A DNA stretch of 46,914 nucleotides from Shackletoniella antarctica (GCA_003241845.1 QBMN01000008.1:1-46914); one strand, 5' to 3'. Positions 34,574-43,920 are shown, counted from the first letter of the stretch. Numbers and translations are program-made. The notes: generated by a model from the letters alone, not told the origin.

Positions 34574-35938
34574 ATGCAGAACTCCGGCTTATTTCGCAGC
34601 GCCCAGCGGTGGTTATCTCGCACCCCGGAGCGATCGCTCAACCAGGCCTACGAAGCCGCCCAAATGATTGAGGCGATCGAGCGTGAATACTTTGGCGGCA
34701 ACCCGATCTCGGCCCGCTACGGCAGCTACGGCGACAGCGCCATGGCCTACTTTCAGGGCGAGCTAAAGAAGTACCTGAATTTAATTAAGGTGCGCATGGC
34801 GGTGTTTCGGGCCAGCCGATCGGTGGCGCGGGTCAGCGACCCCAGGGTGACCGAGGTGCAGCTACCCTCCACTGGGGCAGATGACCTGGCCGTCAACGTG
34901 ATTGACCAGCAGGCGATGTTTTTTCGCAAGCTCCAGCTGATTGACGAGGTGCTGGCTCGCTACGACCGTCTAGAGGCCAACCCTGAGCGGGTGATTACCC
35001 TCGCTAACGGGGGCAATGGGGAGGCTGCCCCCTCGGCGCAGGTGCTGCGATCGCGCGCCGACCAGGCCCGAATTGAGCAACAAAATGGGGCGATCGCCGC
35101 CGCCCCTGCCTCCGAGGGCAAGCGACCCGCGGCCTCTGACCGCATCAACGTTCTGCCCCGATCCATTCTTCGCACCGTAGATCGCATTCGCCAAGACCTC
35201 GACCCCAACGCCGAGCAGGAAGTGGTGCAGGAGTTTCGCACCTCCAAGGGCAGAACTACCGCTGCGATTCGGTTCGTGCTGCTGCTGGTGATTGTGCCGC
35301 TGCTGACCCAGCAGTTCACCAAAAACTTTGTGGTGGGGCCGATAGTTGACCGGGCGCGGGTCGGAGCCGAAGAACAGGTCGACGTCTTCCTCAATATAGA
35401 AATGGAAGAAGAAGCCCTCCACGAGCTGCAACGGTTTGAAGAGCGGCTGCGCTTTGAGGTGCTAATCGGCAAGGCCCCCGCCCTGTCAGAGCTAAACATC
35501 GAGCAGCGGGTGCGCTCCAAAGCCTCCGAGATTGAGGAGGCGTACCGCGATCGCAGCGCCAGCGCCGTCAAAAACGTGTTTGCCGACATTCTGGCCGTCA
35601 CCGCCTTTGTGCTGCTGCTGCTCTACCGCAAGCAGGATGTCGCCAACCTCAAAGCCTTTATGGATGAGGTGGTCTACGGTCTCAGCGACAGCGCCAAAGC
35701 CTTCATCATCATTCTGTTTACCGACACCTTTGTGGGCTTTCACTCGCCCCACGGCTGGGAGATCTTGCTAGAGGGTCTGTCGCGGCACCTGGGCTTCCCC
35801 GCCAACCGCGACTTTATCTTCTTATTTATCGCCACCTTCCCGGTGATCCTCGACACCATCTTCAAATACTGGATCTTCCGCTACCTAAACCGGATCTCAC
35901 CCTCGGCAGTGGCCACCTACAAGAATATGAACGAGTAA
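34574..35938 (+). CDS. pcxA: Proton extrusion protein PcxA/CotA (CemA family)
   Basis: A 454-residue cytoplasmic-membrane protein needed in other cyanobacteria for light-induced proton release linked to inorganic carbon uptake. The N-terminal ~220 residues are soluble and helical (RSLNQAYEAAQMIEAIEREY). The C-terminal half holds about four hydrophobic segments: AAIRFVLLLVIVPLLTQQF, DILAVTAFVLLLLY, AKAFIIILFTDTFVGFH and FIFLFIATFPVILDTIF. HSPHGWE between the third and fourth is the CemA-family hallmark. The N-terminal extension separates PcxA from the shorter plastid CemA. The carbon-uptake context fits the sbtA operon 10 kb away. Confidence 0.9.
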   Translation: MQNSGLFRSAQRWLSRTPERSLNQAYEAAQMIEAIEREYFGGNPISARYGSYGDSAMAYFQGELKKYLNLIKVRMAVFRASRSVARVSDPRVTEVQLPSTGADDLAVNVIDQQAMFFRKLQLIDEVLARYDRLEANPERVITLANGGNGEAAPSAQVLRSRADQARIEQQNGAIAAAPASEGKRPAASDRINVLPRSILRTVDRIRQDLDPNAEQEVVQEFRTSKGRTTAAIRFVLLLVIVPLLTQQFTKNFVVGPIVDRARVGAEEQVDVFLNIEMEEEALHELQRFEERLRFEVLIGKAPALSELNIEQRVRSKASEIEEAYRDRSASAVKNVFADILAVTAFVLLLLYRKQDVANLKAFMDEVVYGLSDSAKAFIIILFTDTFVGFHSPHGWEILLEGLSRHLGFPANRDFIFLFIATFPVILDTIFKYWIFRYLNRISPSAVATYKNMNE

Positions 35939-35993
35939 GGAGGTCTCCAGGAAAGAAAACACCGCCAGGTAGGGGCGCAGAGCCTGCGTCCTT
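35938..35993 (-). repeat. 56-bp dispersed repeat, copy B
   Basis: Reverse complement of 17648-17703 with three mismatches. It begins at the last base of the pcxA stop codon, so it could sit in that transcript's 3' end, where its GC-rich palindrome may form a hairpin. Confidence 0.8.
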
Positions 35994-36363
35994 TCCTTAG
36001 CGCTACGGAGGTTTTGGGCGCACGCTATGCGCCCCTACGGGTTGGGCGATCGCTCAACCCGACATCCTCCCCAGGCAATAGTTTGCGCCTTCCCAAGGCT
36101 CTACTGACAAGCAGAGCAAAATTCTCTCAGCAAGAATTAACATTTCATAAAATTACGCCTGCCGCCCGCATCACCAGTGAGAGAATCTGGCCTCATCTAA
36201 GATGGCCCTGGCGATTGATAGCTGTGATACCTACCCTGTAAACAGCGGCTTGTTATGCTCAAGCTGCTGGCTGCTTAATCTCTGCCTAAACGTTAAACTC
36301 TAACCGTGTCGTTCAATCCTCCGTTAGCCCCCTAACCTCCAAGCCCCCCTAAGGACACCGCCT
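35994..36363. other. 370-bp spacer before the oxidase cluster
   Basis: No gene. A GGGCGCACGCTATGCGCCCC palindrome lies at about 36014-36035. The rest should contain the promoter of the DUF2231/oxidase operon, but no clear -35/-10 pair was found. Confidence 0.4.
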
Positions 36364-36861
36364 GTGTTTGAGTACCTGCCCCCCCTCAATGAGCACAACC
36401 TGCCCTACCCCGACACCCTGCACCCCATCGTGGTGCATTTTGTCATCGCCATGGCGCTATTTGCCTTTGTCTGCGACGTGCTCGGCAAAGTCACCAAAAA
36501 CCCTCGCTACTTCGAGGTCAGCTGGTGGAATATGTGCTTTGCCACCGTGTCTATTTTCATTGCCGTAATCTTTGGCCAGGTAGAGGCGGGCCTAGCCGAG
36601 CCCTACGGCAGGGCCGAGTCGGTGCTCAACCTGCACACTATTTTGGGCTGGTCGCTGTCTGGCATCATCGCCGCCATCACCGGCTGGCGCTATATTTTGC
36701 GCAACAACGACCCCAAGTCGCTGCCCACCGCCTACCTGGGGGCGGGGGTGTTGCTCACCGGCCTGGTGCTGTTTCAGACCTACCTGGGCGACAAACTGGT
36801 GTGGATCTACGGCCTCCACACCCTTGAGGTGGTCGAGGCCCTGCGCGATGGAGTGCTGTGA
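36364..36861 (+). CDS. DUF2231 membrane protein 1 of the oxidase locus
   Basis: A 165-residue membrane protein with four hydrophobic segments: HPIVVHFVIAMALFAFV, CFATVSIFIAVIFG, ILGWSLSGIIAAITG and GAGVLLTGLVLFQTYLG. HPIVVHF and LHTILGW are typical DUF2231 histidine-bearing motifs that could bind haem or metal. It starts with GTG (MFEYLPPL) and its TGA overlaps the next ATG by one base. Its place directly before the terminal oxidase genes suggests an accessory or electron-transfer role, which is inference. Confidence 0.8.
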   Translation: MFEYLPPLNEHNLPYPDTLHPIVVHFVIAMALFAFVCDVLGKVTKNPRYFEVSWWNMCFATVSIFIAVIFGQVEAGLAEPYGRAESVLNLHTILGWSLSGIIAAITGWRYILRNNDPKSLPTAYLGAGVLLTGLVLFQTYLGDKLVWIYGLHTLEVVEALRDGVL

Positions 36862-37484
36862 TGAACCCTGACCTAGTCGATCAAATGAGCAGCCAGCTTG
36901 GCCCCAACGGCCTGCCCTACATGCTGCCGATTCACCCCAACCTAGTGCATCTCACCCTGGGGCTGTTTATTGTTGCCATTAGCTTTGACATTGTTGGGGC
37001 GCTGTTCCCCCTCGAAAAGCGGGTGTTTAAGTTTTTGGCGGTGCCCGCCAGTCGCTCAAATTTCTTTGATGTGGGCTGGTTCAACATGGTGGCAGCGGCG
37101 GTAGTGACGTTCCCTACCGTAGCCGCCGGGTTCTACGAAATGCTGCTGGCCCAGCCCGCTAACGACACTGTCAGTGCCTGGGGTCTCCACAGCCTCGAAA
37201 CCATGCTCTGGCATGGGGTGGGCGGCGTGACGCTGCTGGCGCTGATCACCGGCATGGCCATCTGGCGCGGCTTTCAGCGCTACTCTTGGCGCAAGGACCG
37301 GGCTCGCGAGGTGCAGTGGTCTTACCTGCTCACCGGGCTGGGAGTATTTGTGATTATGTTTGCCCACGGCACCCTAGGGGCGCATCTGGGGGGCGAGTTT
37401 GGCATTCACATCAGCGCCGATCGCCTGCTGCGTGCCGGTGAAGACCTATCTGTGTTGAACGTACTGTTGCCGAGGGTGTTTTAG
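36861..37484 (+). CDS. DUF2231 membrane protein 2 of the oxidase locus
   Basis: A 207-residue protein with four to five hydrophobic segments. The family motif HPNLVHLTLGLFIVAI is near residue 27, followed by WFNMVAAAVVTFP, LWHGVGGVTLLALITG and LLTGLGVFVIMFAHGTLG. HSLETMLWH and FAHGTLGAHLGGEFG hold further histidines. It overlaps the upstream DUF2231 gene by one base and ends three bases before ctaC, so the three are one transcription unit. The two DUF2231 proteins are probably a heterodimer working with the oxidase, which is inference. Confidence 0.8.
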   Translation: MNPDLVDQMSSQLGPNGLPYMLPIHPNLVHLTLGLFIVAISFDIVGALFPLEKRVFKFLAVPASRSNFFDVGWFNMVAAAVVTFPTVAAGFYEMLLAQPANDTVSAWGLHSLETMLWHGVGGVTLLALITGMAIWRGFQRYSWRKDRAREVQWSYLLTGLGVFVIMFAHGTLGAHLGGEFGIHISADRLLRAGEDLSVLNVLLPRVF

Positions 37485-37487
37485 AGC

Positions 37488-38399
37488 ATGAAGGTACGCG
37501 TCTTTTTGAGACTACTGCTGCTCACCGCAATCATGACCCCGATTAGCCTCTGGGTGGGGCAGCTTTCCTACACCTGGATGCCCGAACCGGCTTCGGCGGA
37601 GGCACTGCTGGTCGATAACCTGTTCAGTTTTCTCACCACCCTAGGCACCTTTATCTTTTTGGGTGTGACGGGCACGCTGCTCTATTCTGTGCTGTTTCAG
37701 CGGGCCGACAAGTACGACGAAGGCGACGGCCCCCCGATCGAGGGCAACCTGACGCTAGAGATTGTCTGGACGGCGGTTCCCCTGGTGCTGGTGATCTGGA
37801 TTGCGGGCTACAGCTACCAGATCTATGACGAGATGGGTATCTTGGGGCCGATGGAGCACATGCACCGGGGCGAGGCGATCGCCGCCCCCCTCCCTGCCCT
37901 GGCCGAGGAAACTAAGCCCATCGAAGTCCACGCTCGCCAGTGGGTGTGGGAGTTTTACTACCCCGACGCCGAGGTCACCAGCACCGAGCTGCACCTGCCC
38001 AACAACACCCGCGCCCGGCTGCTGCTCAGCTCCGAAGATGTGCTCCACGGCTTCTTTGTGCCCGCCTTTCGGGTCAAGCAGGACGTGATTCCGGGGCGCA
38101 GCATCGACTTTGAGTTTACCCCCATTCGCGAGGGCACCTACCGCCTGCGCGACTCCCAGTACAGCGGCACCTACTTCGCCGCCATGCAGGCCAATGTGGT
38201 GGTGGAGTCACCGGAAGATTATCAGCAGTGGCTAGCCGCCGCCGCCAGCCAGGCACCCCAGCCTGGCCTCAACCCCTCCTATGCCGAGTACCAGGTCAAG
38301 GTCGAAAACCGCGACAATCGCCCCGGCTGGAAAACCATTGTGCCCGCCCCCGCGCCCCTGGTGAACTATCCCGGCACTGACCCGCTCACTAAGGGATGA
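37488..38399 (+). CDS. ctaC: Terminal oxidase subunit II lacking the CuA site (ARTO type)
   Basis: A 303-residue subunit II with two N-terminal transmembrane helices (about 42-70 and 88-110) and a periplasmic/lumenal cupredoxin domain. One CuA histidine remains (His187 in EDVLHGFF), but the CxExCxxxHxxM loop reads RDSQYSGTYFAAM: Asp222, Gln224, Ser226 and Phe230 replace Cys, Glu, Cys and His, and only Met233 is kept. Dinuclear copper cannot form. This is the known trait of the cyanobacterial alternative respiratory terminal oxidase, thought to accept electrons from quinol or another donor and not from cytochrome c. It follows the DUF2231 pair at a 3-bp spacing. Confidence 0.9.
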   Translation: MKVRVFLRLLLLTAIMTPISLWVGQLSYTWMPEPASAEALLVDNLFSFLTTLGTFIFLGVTGTLLYSVLFQRADKYDEGDGPPIEGNLTLEIVWTAVPLVLVIWIAGYSYQIYDEMGILGPMEHMHRGEAIAAPLPALAEETKPIEVHARQWVWEFYYPDAEVTSTELHLPNNTRARLLLSSEDVLHGFFVPAFRVKQDVIPGRSIDFEFTPIREGTYRLRDSQYSGTYFAAMQANVVVESPEDYQQWLAAAASQAPQPGLNPSYAEYQVKVENRDNRPGWKTIVPAPAPLVNYPGTDPLTKG

Positions 38400-38805
38400 C
38401 GAGCGCTGCTGCACTTCCCCTGGTTAGTAGGGTGGGCACTGCCCACCACCGAAGAGACGCTTTTTCAGAGAGATTCCTAGCCCTAGCGATCGCCAGTTGT
38501 AGTTAACCGTAAGCCACCCCACCTACCTGCTGTTGGCCTCCCAGCCGTTCTTCAAAGGCCTATAAACGCCCCTGTAAACAAATGATTTTGACGTTTAGCT
38601 CAAGCGACTTCTGGACAACAGTTTCCCTAGTGGTGGGCAGTGCCCACCCTACTGTTCTTCTTGATCACCTTCCCTAGCGGTGGGTTACGGCGGTGACGCT
38701 AGTGACCTAGTAATAGCCCCACCCCCGACCGCCTAACCCACACTACAGCTTCAATTCAAAACTCAACATTCAACCCTCAAAACTCCTCCTCCGCCCAATT
38801 TCCCC
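38400..38805. other. 406-bp palindrome-bearing spacer inside the oxidase cluster
   Basis: No gene. Two GTGGGCA palindromes occur, at 38431-38447 and 38632-38648. A C/A-rich stretch of the CAAAACTC/AACATTC type lies at 38750-38790. This unusual gap splits ctaC from ctaD and may carry a processing site or a second promoter. Confidence 0.5.
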
Positions 38806-40494
38806 ATGACTGATATTTCTGTAGAAGCCCTATCTCCCAATCGAGAACAGCCCGTCCCCGGCGAACCGGAAAACTGGCGGCGGTTCTTTAGCTTCAGCAC
38901 CGACCACAAGGTGATCGGTATTCAGTACATCGTCACCGCCTTTGTGTTCTTTCTGATCGGCGGCTTTTTGGCCATGGTGATGCGCGGCGAGCTGATCACC
39001 CCCGAGGCCGACCTGGTTGATCGCACCGTGTACAACGCCCTGTTCACCATGCACGGCACGATCATGCTGTTCATGTGGACGTTTCCGGTGCTCAACGGCC
39101 TTTCCAACTACCTGGTGCCCCTGCAAATCGGCGCGCGCGATATGGCCTTTCCCCGGCTGAATGCGGTGGCCTTTTGGATGGTGCCGGTATTTGGCATCAT
39201 TCTTATGGCCAGCTTTTTGGTGCCCGGCGGCCCCGCTAGCTCGGGCTGGTGGTCATACCCGCCGGTGAGCCTGCAAAACCCCGTCGGCAATTTGGTCAAC
39301 GGCCAGTTTCTATGGCTGCTGGCGGTGGCTCTCTCCGGGGTTTCTTCCATTTTGGGAGCGGTGAATATTGTCACCACCATCATCCGCATGCGGGCGCCGG
39401 GCATGACTTTTTTTAAGATGCCTGCCTTCTGCTGGACGGTGATGGCGGCCCAGATGATTCAGCTGTTTGGGTTGCCCGCTCTCACCGCTGGGGCAGTGAT
39501 GCTGTTGTTTGACCTCAGCGTGGGCACCAGCTTCTTTGACCCCGCCACTGGGGGCGACCCGGTGCTGTATCAGCACTTCTTCTGGTTTTACTCCCACCCG
39601 GCGGTGTATGTGATTATTTTGCCGGTGTTTGGGGTGTTTTCGGAGCTGTTTCCGGTCTATGCCCGCAAGCCGCTGTTTGGCTACAAGTTTGTGGCGGTGT
39701 CGAGCTTTGTGATCACGGCGCTAAGTGCGGTGGTGTGGGTGCACCACATGTTTGCCAGCGGCACCCCCGGCTGGATGCGGATGCTGTTCATGGCCACCAG
39801 CATGACCATCTCGGTGCCCACGGGGGTGAAGATTTTTGCCTGGGTGGCCACCATCTGGGGTGGCAAAATTCGGCTGACTACGCCGATGCTGTTTGCCCTG
39901 GGCGGGCTGGTCAACTTTTTGTTTGCAGGCATCACGGGCATCATGCTGGCGGCGGTGCCCTTTGATATCCACGTCAACAACACCTACTTTGTGGTGGGGC
40001 ACTTTCACTACGTGATCTACGGCGCGGCGGTGATGGGCATCTATGCCGCCATCTACCACTGGTTCCCAAAAATGACCGGGCGCATGTATTACGAGGGGCT
40101 GGGCAAGCTGCACTTTGTCCTCACCTTTATTGGCGTCAACCTCAACTTTTTGCCCATGCACTTTGCTGGGCTGATGGGCATGCCCCGGCGGGTGGCCTCC
40201 TACGACCCCGAGTTTGCCTATTGGAATGTGTTGGCCAGTCTGGGAGGCTTTTTGCTGGGGGTCTCGACCCTGCCCTTTTTGCTCAACATGATTAGCTCTT
40301 GGATTCAGGGAGAAAAGGCCCCGGCGAACCCCTGGCGAGCGATCGGCCTAGAGTGGCTGGTGGCCTCGCCGCCGCCCCACGAAAATTTTGCTGAGATCCC
40401 TATCGTGGTGTCTGAACCCTACGGCTACGGCAAAAACGAACCTTTGATTGCACAGCAAATGGTGTCTATGGAGTCGGCCAATGAGCTCAATTGA
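38806..40494 (+). CDS. ctaD: Haem-copper terminal oxidase subunit I
   Basis: A 562-residue, twelve-helix catalytic subunit that reduces O2 to water. The ligands are present: the haem His in FTMHGTIMLFMW, the CuB His and cross-linked Tyr in FWFYSHPAVYVIILP, the paired histidines in VWVHHMFASG, and the final haem histidines in VVGHFHYVIYG. HPAVY indicates an A-type enzyme with the usual His-Tyr cofactor. The long first cytoplasmic part (38806-38890) starts MTDISVEAL. It overlaps ctaE by 14 bp. With the CuA-less ctaC it forms the alternative oxidase. Confidence 0.95.
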   Translation: MTDISVEALSPNREQPVPGEPENWRRFFSFSTDHKVIGIQYIVTAFVFFLIGGFLAMVMRGELITPEADLVDRTVYNALFTMHGTIMLFMWTFPVLNGLSNYLVPLQIGARDMAFPRLNAVAFWMVPVFGIILMASFLVPGGPASSGWWSYPPVSLQNPVGNLVNGQFLWLLAVALSGVSSILGAVNIVTTIIRMRAPGMTFFKMPAFCWTVMAAQMIQLFGLPALTAGAVMLLFDLSVGTSFFDPATGGDPVLYQHFFWFYSHPAVYVIILPVFGVFSELFPVYARKPLFGYKFVAVSSFVITALSAVVWVHHMFASGTPGWMRMLFMATSMTISVPTGVKIFAWVATIWGGKIRLTTPMLFALGGLVNFLFAGITGIMLAAVPFDIHVNNTYFVVGHFHYVIYGAAVMGIYAAIYHWFPKMTGRMYYEGLGKLHFVLTFIGVNLNFLPMHFAGLMGMPRRVASYDPEFAYWNVLASLGGFLLGVSTLPFLLNMISSWIQGEKAPANPWRAIGLEWLVASPPPHENFAEIPIVVSEPYGYGKNEPLIAQQMVSMESANELN

Positions 40495-41092
40495 CCTCGA
40501 CCAAACCCTCAACACAGCGGCTACCGTCCCAGCCGCTGAGCACCACGAGGAAGGCGAACACCGGATGTTTGGCTTCATCATCTTTCTGATCTCAGAAAGC
40601 GTGATCTTCCTCAGCTTTTTTGTCGGCTACATTGTCTACAAAACCAGCGCCACCGACTGGCTCCCCGCCGGGGTGGAGGGGCTGGAGGTGCGCGAGCCGT
40701 TTATCAACACCATTGTGCTGGTGTCGAGCAGTTTTGTGATTTACTTTGCCGAGCGCTACCTGCACAAGGAAAACCTCTGGGGCTTTCGCGCCTTTTGGCT
40801 ACTAACTATGGCCATGGGCAGCTTCTTTCTCTATGGCCAGGCGGTGGAGTGGCAGGGGCTAGAGTTTGGCTTTACCGATGGCCTGTTTGGCGGCACGTTT
40901 TATTTGCTGACCGGCTTCCACGGGCTGCATGTGCTGACTGGGGTGCTGATGCAGGGGGTAATGCTGGGGCGATCGTTTATTCCGGGCAACTACGACGACG
41001 GCGAGGTCGGGGTGGCGGCGACTTCTCTGTTCTGGCACTTTGTGGATGTGATCTGGATCATTCTGTTTATCTTGATCTACGTGTGGCAATAG
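40481..41092 (+). CDS. ctaE: Terminal oxidase subunit III
   Basis: A 203-residue membrane subunit III with about five helices: FIIFLISESVIFLSFFVGY, TIVLVSSSFVIYFAE, FWLLTMAMGSFFLYG, LLTGFHGLHVLTGVLMQ and LFWHFVDVIWIILFILIYVWQ. Motifs ISESVIF, GFHGLHV and FWHFVDVIW are family signatures. The start at 40481 overlaps the end of ctaD by 14 bp, so it is translationally coupled; an upstream in-frame ATG at 40448 lies deeper in ctaD and adds unconserved residues. Confidence 0.9.
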   Translation: MSSIDLDQTLNTAATVPAAEHHEEGEHRMFGFIIFLISESVIFLSFFVGYIVYKTSATDWLPAGVEGLEVREPFINTIVLVSSSFVIYFAERYLHKENLWGFRAFWLLTMAMGSFFLYGQAVEWQGLEFGFTDGLFGGTFYLLTGFHGLHVLTGVLMQGVMLGRSFIPGNYDDGEVGVAATSLFWHFVDVIWIILFILIYVWQ

Positions 41093-41106
41093 GGCTGTAT
41101 TTATGA

Positions 41107-41355
41107 ATGTCTATTATGAACGCCTATAAAGTTGAGGCTGTTGTTGCTGAAAATGGCACAGTCACCCTCCAAGGGCTGCCCTTTCGACCTGGGGAAACGG
41201 TTGAGGTGATTGTTTTAGAGCGATCGCCTGCTGTTGTGGGGCGGCCACCTCAAGGGGAGAAAACCGCTTTAGATTGGGAGTATCTGCTAGGTGTAGAAGC
41301 CCAAATGAGTGAATGGATCTCTTCTGAAGACGAGGCCGCCTACTGTGACCTATAG
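41107..41355 (+). CDS. Putative antitoxin of a MazF-type pair
   Basis: An 82-residue protein. Residues 5-40 resemble a small beta-barrel (YKVEAVVAENGTVTLQGLPF), the remainder is acidic (MSEWISSEDEAAYCDL) and could cap a toxin. Cyanobacterial genes of this sort commonly sit upstream of MazF/PemK toxins. ATG 41107 and 41116 are both possible. Its stop codon overlaps the toxin start region by 11 bp. Confidence 0.7.
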   Translation: MSIMNAYKVEAVVAENGTVTLQGLPFRPGETVEVIVLERSPAVVGRPPQGEKTALDWEYLLGVEAQMSEWISSEDEAAYCDL

Positions 41356-41689
41356 GGCGTTTGATGTAGTTGTTGTGCCTTTCCCTTTTACAGACATCAA
41401 TGCATCCAAACGCAGACCCGCCTTGGTTCTATCAGATGAGCAGAAATTTAACACCCCAGTAGGACACAGTGTTATGGCAATGATGACGACTGCTGCTCAC
41501 TCCTCTTGGTCACTTGATGTGCCTATTGTGGATTTGCCTGCTGCTGGGCTGAAGACCCCTTCAATTGTCCGCATGAAGTTGTTTACCCTTGATCATGCTC
41601 TCGTCTTGAAGCATATCGGTCGTTTGAGTGCAGGTGATCAATCAACCGTTAAAAGAGCCCTTCACGACCTATTGCCTTGGTTGCAGTAG
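41345..41689 (+). CDS. MazF/PemK-family toxin
   Basis: A protein of about 114 residues, likely a ribosome-independent mRNA interferase. DVVVVPFPFTDINASKRRPALVLSD is the characteristic N-terminal half, with the RRP catalytic-loop arginine. IVRMKLFTLDHA in the second half contains the conserved R-x-K. GTG 41345 is preceded by GAGG at about nine bases and overlaps the antitoxin gene, the usual coupled layout. It seems intact, unlike the toxin at 25272. The pair lies 15 bp after ctaE, so it may be read through from the oxidase operon. Confidence 0.85.
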   Translation: MTYRAFDVVVVPFPFTDINASKRRPALVLSDEQKFNTPVGHSVMAMMTTAAHSSWSLDVPIVDLPAAGLKTPSIVRMKLFTLDHALVLKHIGRLSAGDQSTVKRALHDLLPWLQ

Positions 41690-41746
41690 GGTGGGTATTG
41701 CACACCCTGTCTCAGGCCCTTTAAGCCCCATCTGGTGAGGAACCCC

Positions 41747-43258
41747 ATGATTATCGACGACCAGCACTACGACGTGATCATTGTTGGCACTGGGGCGGGG
41801 GGTGGCACGCTGGCTCGCAAGCTGGCCCCGTCGGGCAAGCGGATTTTGCTGCTGGAGCGGGGCGACGCCATGCCCCTCGAAGAGCAAAATATCAGCGATG
41901 TGGATATTTTTCAAAAGCAGCGCTATCACGCGCCGGAGCAGTGGTATGACGGCGACGGCGAGCCGTTTACGCCGCAGATGAAATATGCGATCGGCGGCAA
42001 CACCAAGATTTATGGCGCTGCTCTTCAGCGTATGCGGGAGAGGGATTTTGAAACGGTGAACCACCAGGACGGCATTTCGCCCGAGTGGTGCCTGAAGTAT
42101 GGTGACTTTGAGCCTTACTATACCGAGGCTGAGGTGCTGTACCAGGTGCATGGGCAGAGTGGGGCAGACCCCACTGACCCCCCGCGCAGTAGCGCTTACC
42201 CCTACCCGGCTGTGGAACACGACCCCACCATTCAGCCGGTGGTGGAAGGCATTGAGAAGCAGGGCTGTCACCCGTACCCGCTGCCCATGTCGCTGTCGCT
42301 GCAAGAGGATGACCCCACGGGAGACGCGGAGGTGTTTGGGGTGGCTCCGGCGCTGGATTTTGGCAATGTCACCCTTAAGACCTCGACCAAGGTGACGGGT
42401 ATTCTCACCAACCCGTCGGGGACGGCGGCGCGGGCGGTGCAGGCCGAGGTCAACGGCCAGCCCTATATATTCACCGCCGACATCATTGTGCTGGCCTGCG
42501 GGGCCATCAACACGGCGGTGCTGCTGCTGCAGTCGGTTAACGAGAAGCATCCCCACGGCTTGGCCAACAGCTCTGACCAGGTGGGCCGCAACCTGATGAA
42601 AATCACCATGAGTTCGATTGTGGAGGTGACGGCCCAGCCGAACTCTGGGAAGTTTCCGCGATCGGTGGGGGTGAATGATTTTTACTGGGGCAGCGATAAG
42701 TTTGACTACCCCATGGGCCACATTCAAAACATGGGCGGGGTATTGCAAGACGCGATTTTTGCTGAGTCGCCGCCGGTGCTCTCGCTGATTACCAAGTTCA
42801 TGCCCAACTTTGGGCTGAAGCAGTTGGCGACGCGATCAATTCCCTGGTGGGCGATGACCGAGGTGCTGCCCGACCCCAAGAACCGGGTGGAGATTAAAGA
42901 TGGCAAGCTCTACGTCCACTTTGCCGCCAACAACGCTGAGGCCCACGATCGCCTGGTGTACCGCTGGCTTGATGTGCTCAAGGCGGTGGAAAAGGGAAAT
43001 AGCTTGTTTTCGCGATCGGGCATGCACCCGCGCGGCGAGGTGCCGCTGCCGGTGATGGCCAACCAGTGCGGCACCTGCCGCATGGGCACTGACCCAGCCA
43101 CCTCGGTGCTGGATATCAACTGCCGCGCCCACGAGCTGGATAATCTCTATGTAGTCGACAGCAGCTTCATGCCCTCTAGCTCTAGCGTAGGGCCAGCGCT
43201 GACGGTGATCGCTAACGCCCTGCGGGTGGGCGAGCATTTGCTAGGGCGGTTGGGGTAG
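41747..43258 (+). CDS. GMC-family FAD oxidoreductase
   Basis: A 503-residue flavoprotein dehydrogenase or oxidase of the glucose-methanol-choline family. The FAD-binding motif VGTGAGGGTLARKL is at about residues 13-26, the GMC glycine-rich YAIGGNTKIYGAAL near 78, and the C-terminal FAD/active-site part includes HPRGEVPLPV, NQCGTCRMG and NLYVVDSSFMP followed by GPALTVIANALRV. Substrate cannot be deduced. GGTGAGG eight bases before ATG 41747 supports that start over GTG 41735. No clear operon partner is present. Confidence 0.88.
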   Translation: MIIDDQHYDVIIVGTGAGGGTLARKLAPSGKRILLLERGDAMPLEEQNISDVDIFQKQRYHAPEQWYDGDGEPFTPQMKYAIGGNTKIYGAALQRMRERDFETVNHQDGISPEWCLKYGDFEPYYTEAEVLYQVHGQSGADPTDPPRSSAYPYPAVEHDPTIQPVVEGIEKQGCHPYPLPMSLSLQEDDPTGDAEVFGVAPALDFGNVTLKTSTKVTGILTNPSGTAARAVQAEVNGQPYIFTADIIVLACGAINTAVLLLQSVNEKHPHGLANSSDQVGRNLMKITMSSIVEVTAQPNSGKFPRSVGVNDFYWGSDKFDYPMGHIQNMGGVLQDAIFAESPPVLSLITKFMPNFGLKQLATRSIPWWAMTEVLPDPKNRVEIKDGKLYVHFAANNAEAHDRLVYRWLDVLKAVEKGNSLFSRSGMHPRGEVPLPVMANQCGTCRMGTDPATSVLDINCRAHELDNLYVVDSSFMPSSSSVGPALTVIANALRVGEHLLGRLG

Positions 43259-43347
43259 GCTGCTCAACCCGTTGCCCCCTTCCACTTGCAGACTACAATC
43301 GAGGTATAAAGGATGGCTTTTGTGGCTGCATCAACGAGGCTAACACG

Positions 43348-43920
43348 ATGGTTCAAACCCCTACTCGATATGTGACTCAGGAAGAATTTGAGCGGCTTTG
43401 CCGATCGCATTCCGATCGCATCATGGAGCGCACAGCCCAAGGAGAATTGGTAGACGTGGCACCAGTAGGGGGAGAAGGCAGTAGCCAGGAGGCTGATTTA
43501 ATCGGAGACTTGATCATTTGGAACCGGCAAACCAAGCTGGGAAAAGTGTTTAGTTCCCAGGGCGCTTTCAAGTTACCTTTTGGCTCGACCCGCGCAGCTG
43601 ATGTCGCCTGGGTTGAACTAGAGCGCTGGGAGGCACTAACGTCTGAACAACGGATTGGCTTTCCGCCGATTTGTCCCGATTTTGTCATTGAGCTGCGATC
43701 TCAGTCCATCTCCAATGGCACCGTTAAGCCACAATCTCTGGCAGAGCTACGCGCCAAGATGACCGAATACCTGGCAAGTGGATTGCGCCTGGGCTGGCTG
43801 ATTAACCACCAGGGTCGGCAAGTTGAAATTTATCGGGCTGGACAAGCAGTTGAGATGGTTTCGACGCCTACCGTTTTGTTTGGTGAAGCTGTGCTGCCGG
43901 GGTTTGAACTCCACGTTTGA
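43348..43920 (+). CDS. Uma2 (DUF820) family putative endonuclease
   Basis: A 190-residue second Uma2 protein, of a different subgroup from that at 29412. Markers are VTQEEFERLC, GELVDVAPVGGEGS, FKLPFGSTRAADVAWVELE, PPICPDFVIELRS with the active-site-like Asp and Glu, and MTEYLASGLRLGWLINHQGRQVEIYR. The family carries a PD-(D/E)xK-like fold, but nuclease activity is unproven. It converges with the carbonic anhydrase operon on the other strand. Confidence 0.85.
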   Translation: MVQTPTRYVTQEEFERLCRSHSDRIMERTAQGELVDVAPVGGEGSSQEADLIGDLIIWNRQTKLGKVFSSQGAFKLPFGSTRAADVAWVELERWEALTSEQRIGFPPICPDFVIELRSQSISNGTVKPQSLAELRAKMTEYLASGLRLGWLINHQGRQVEIYRAGQAVEMVSTPTVLFGEAVLPGFELHV

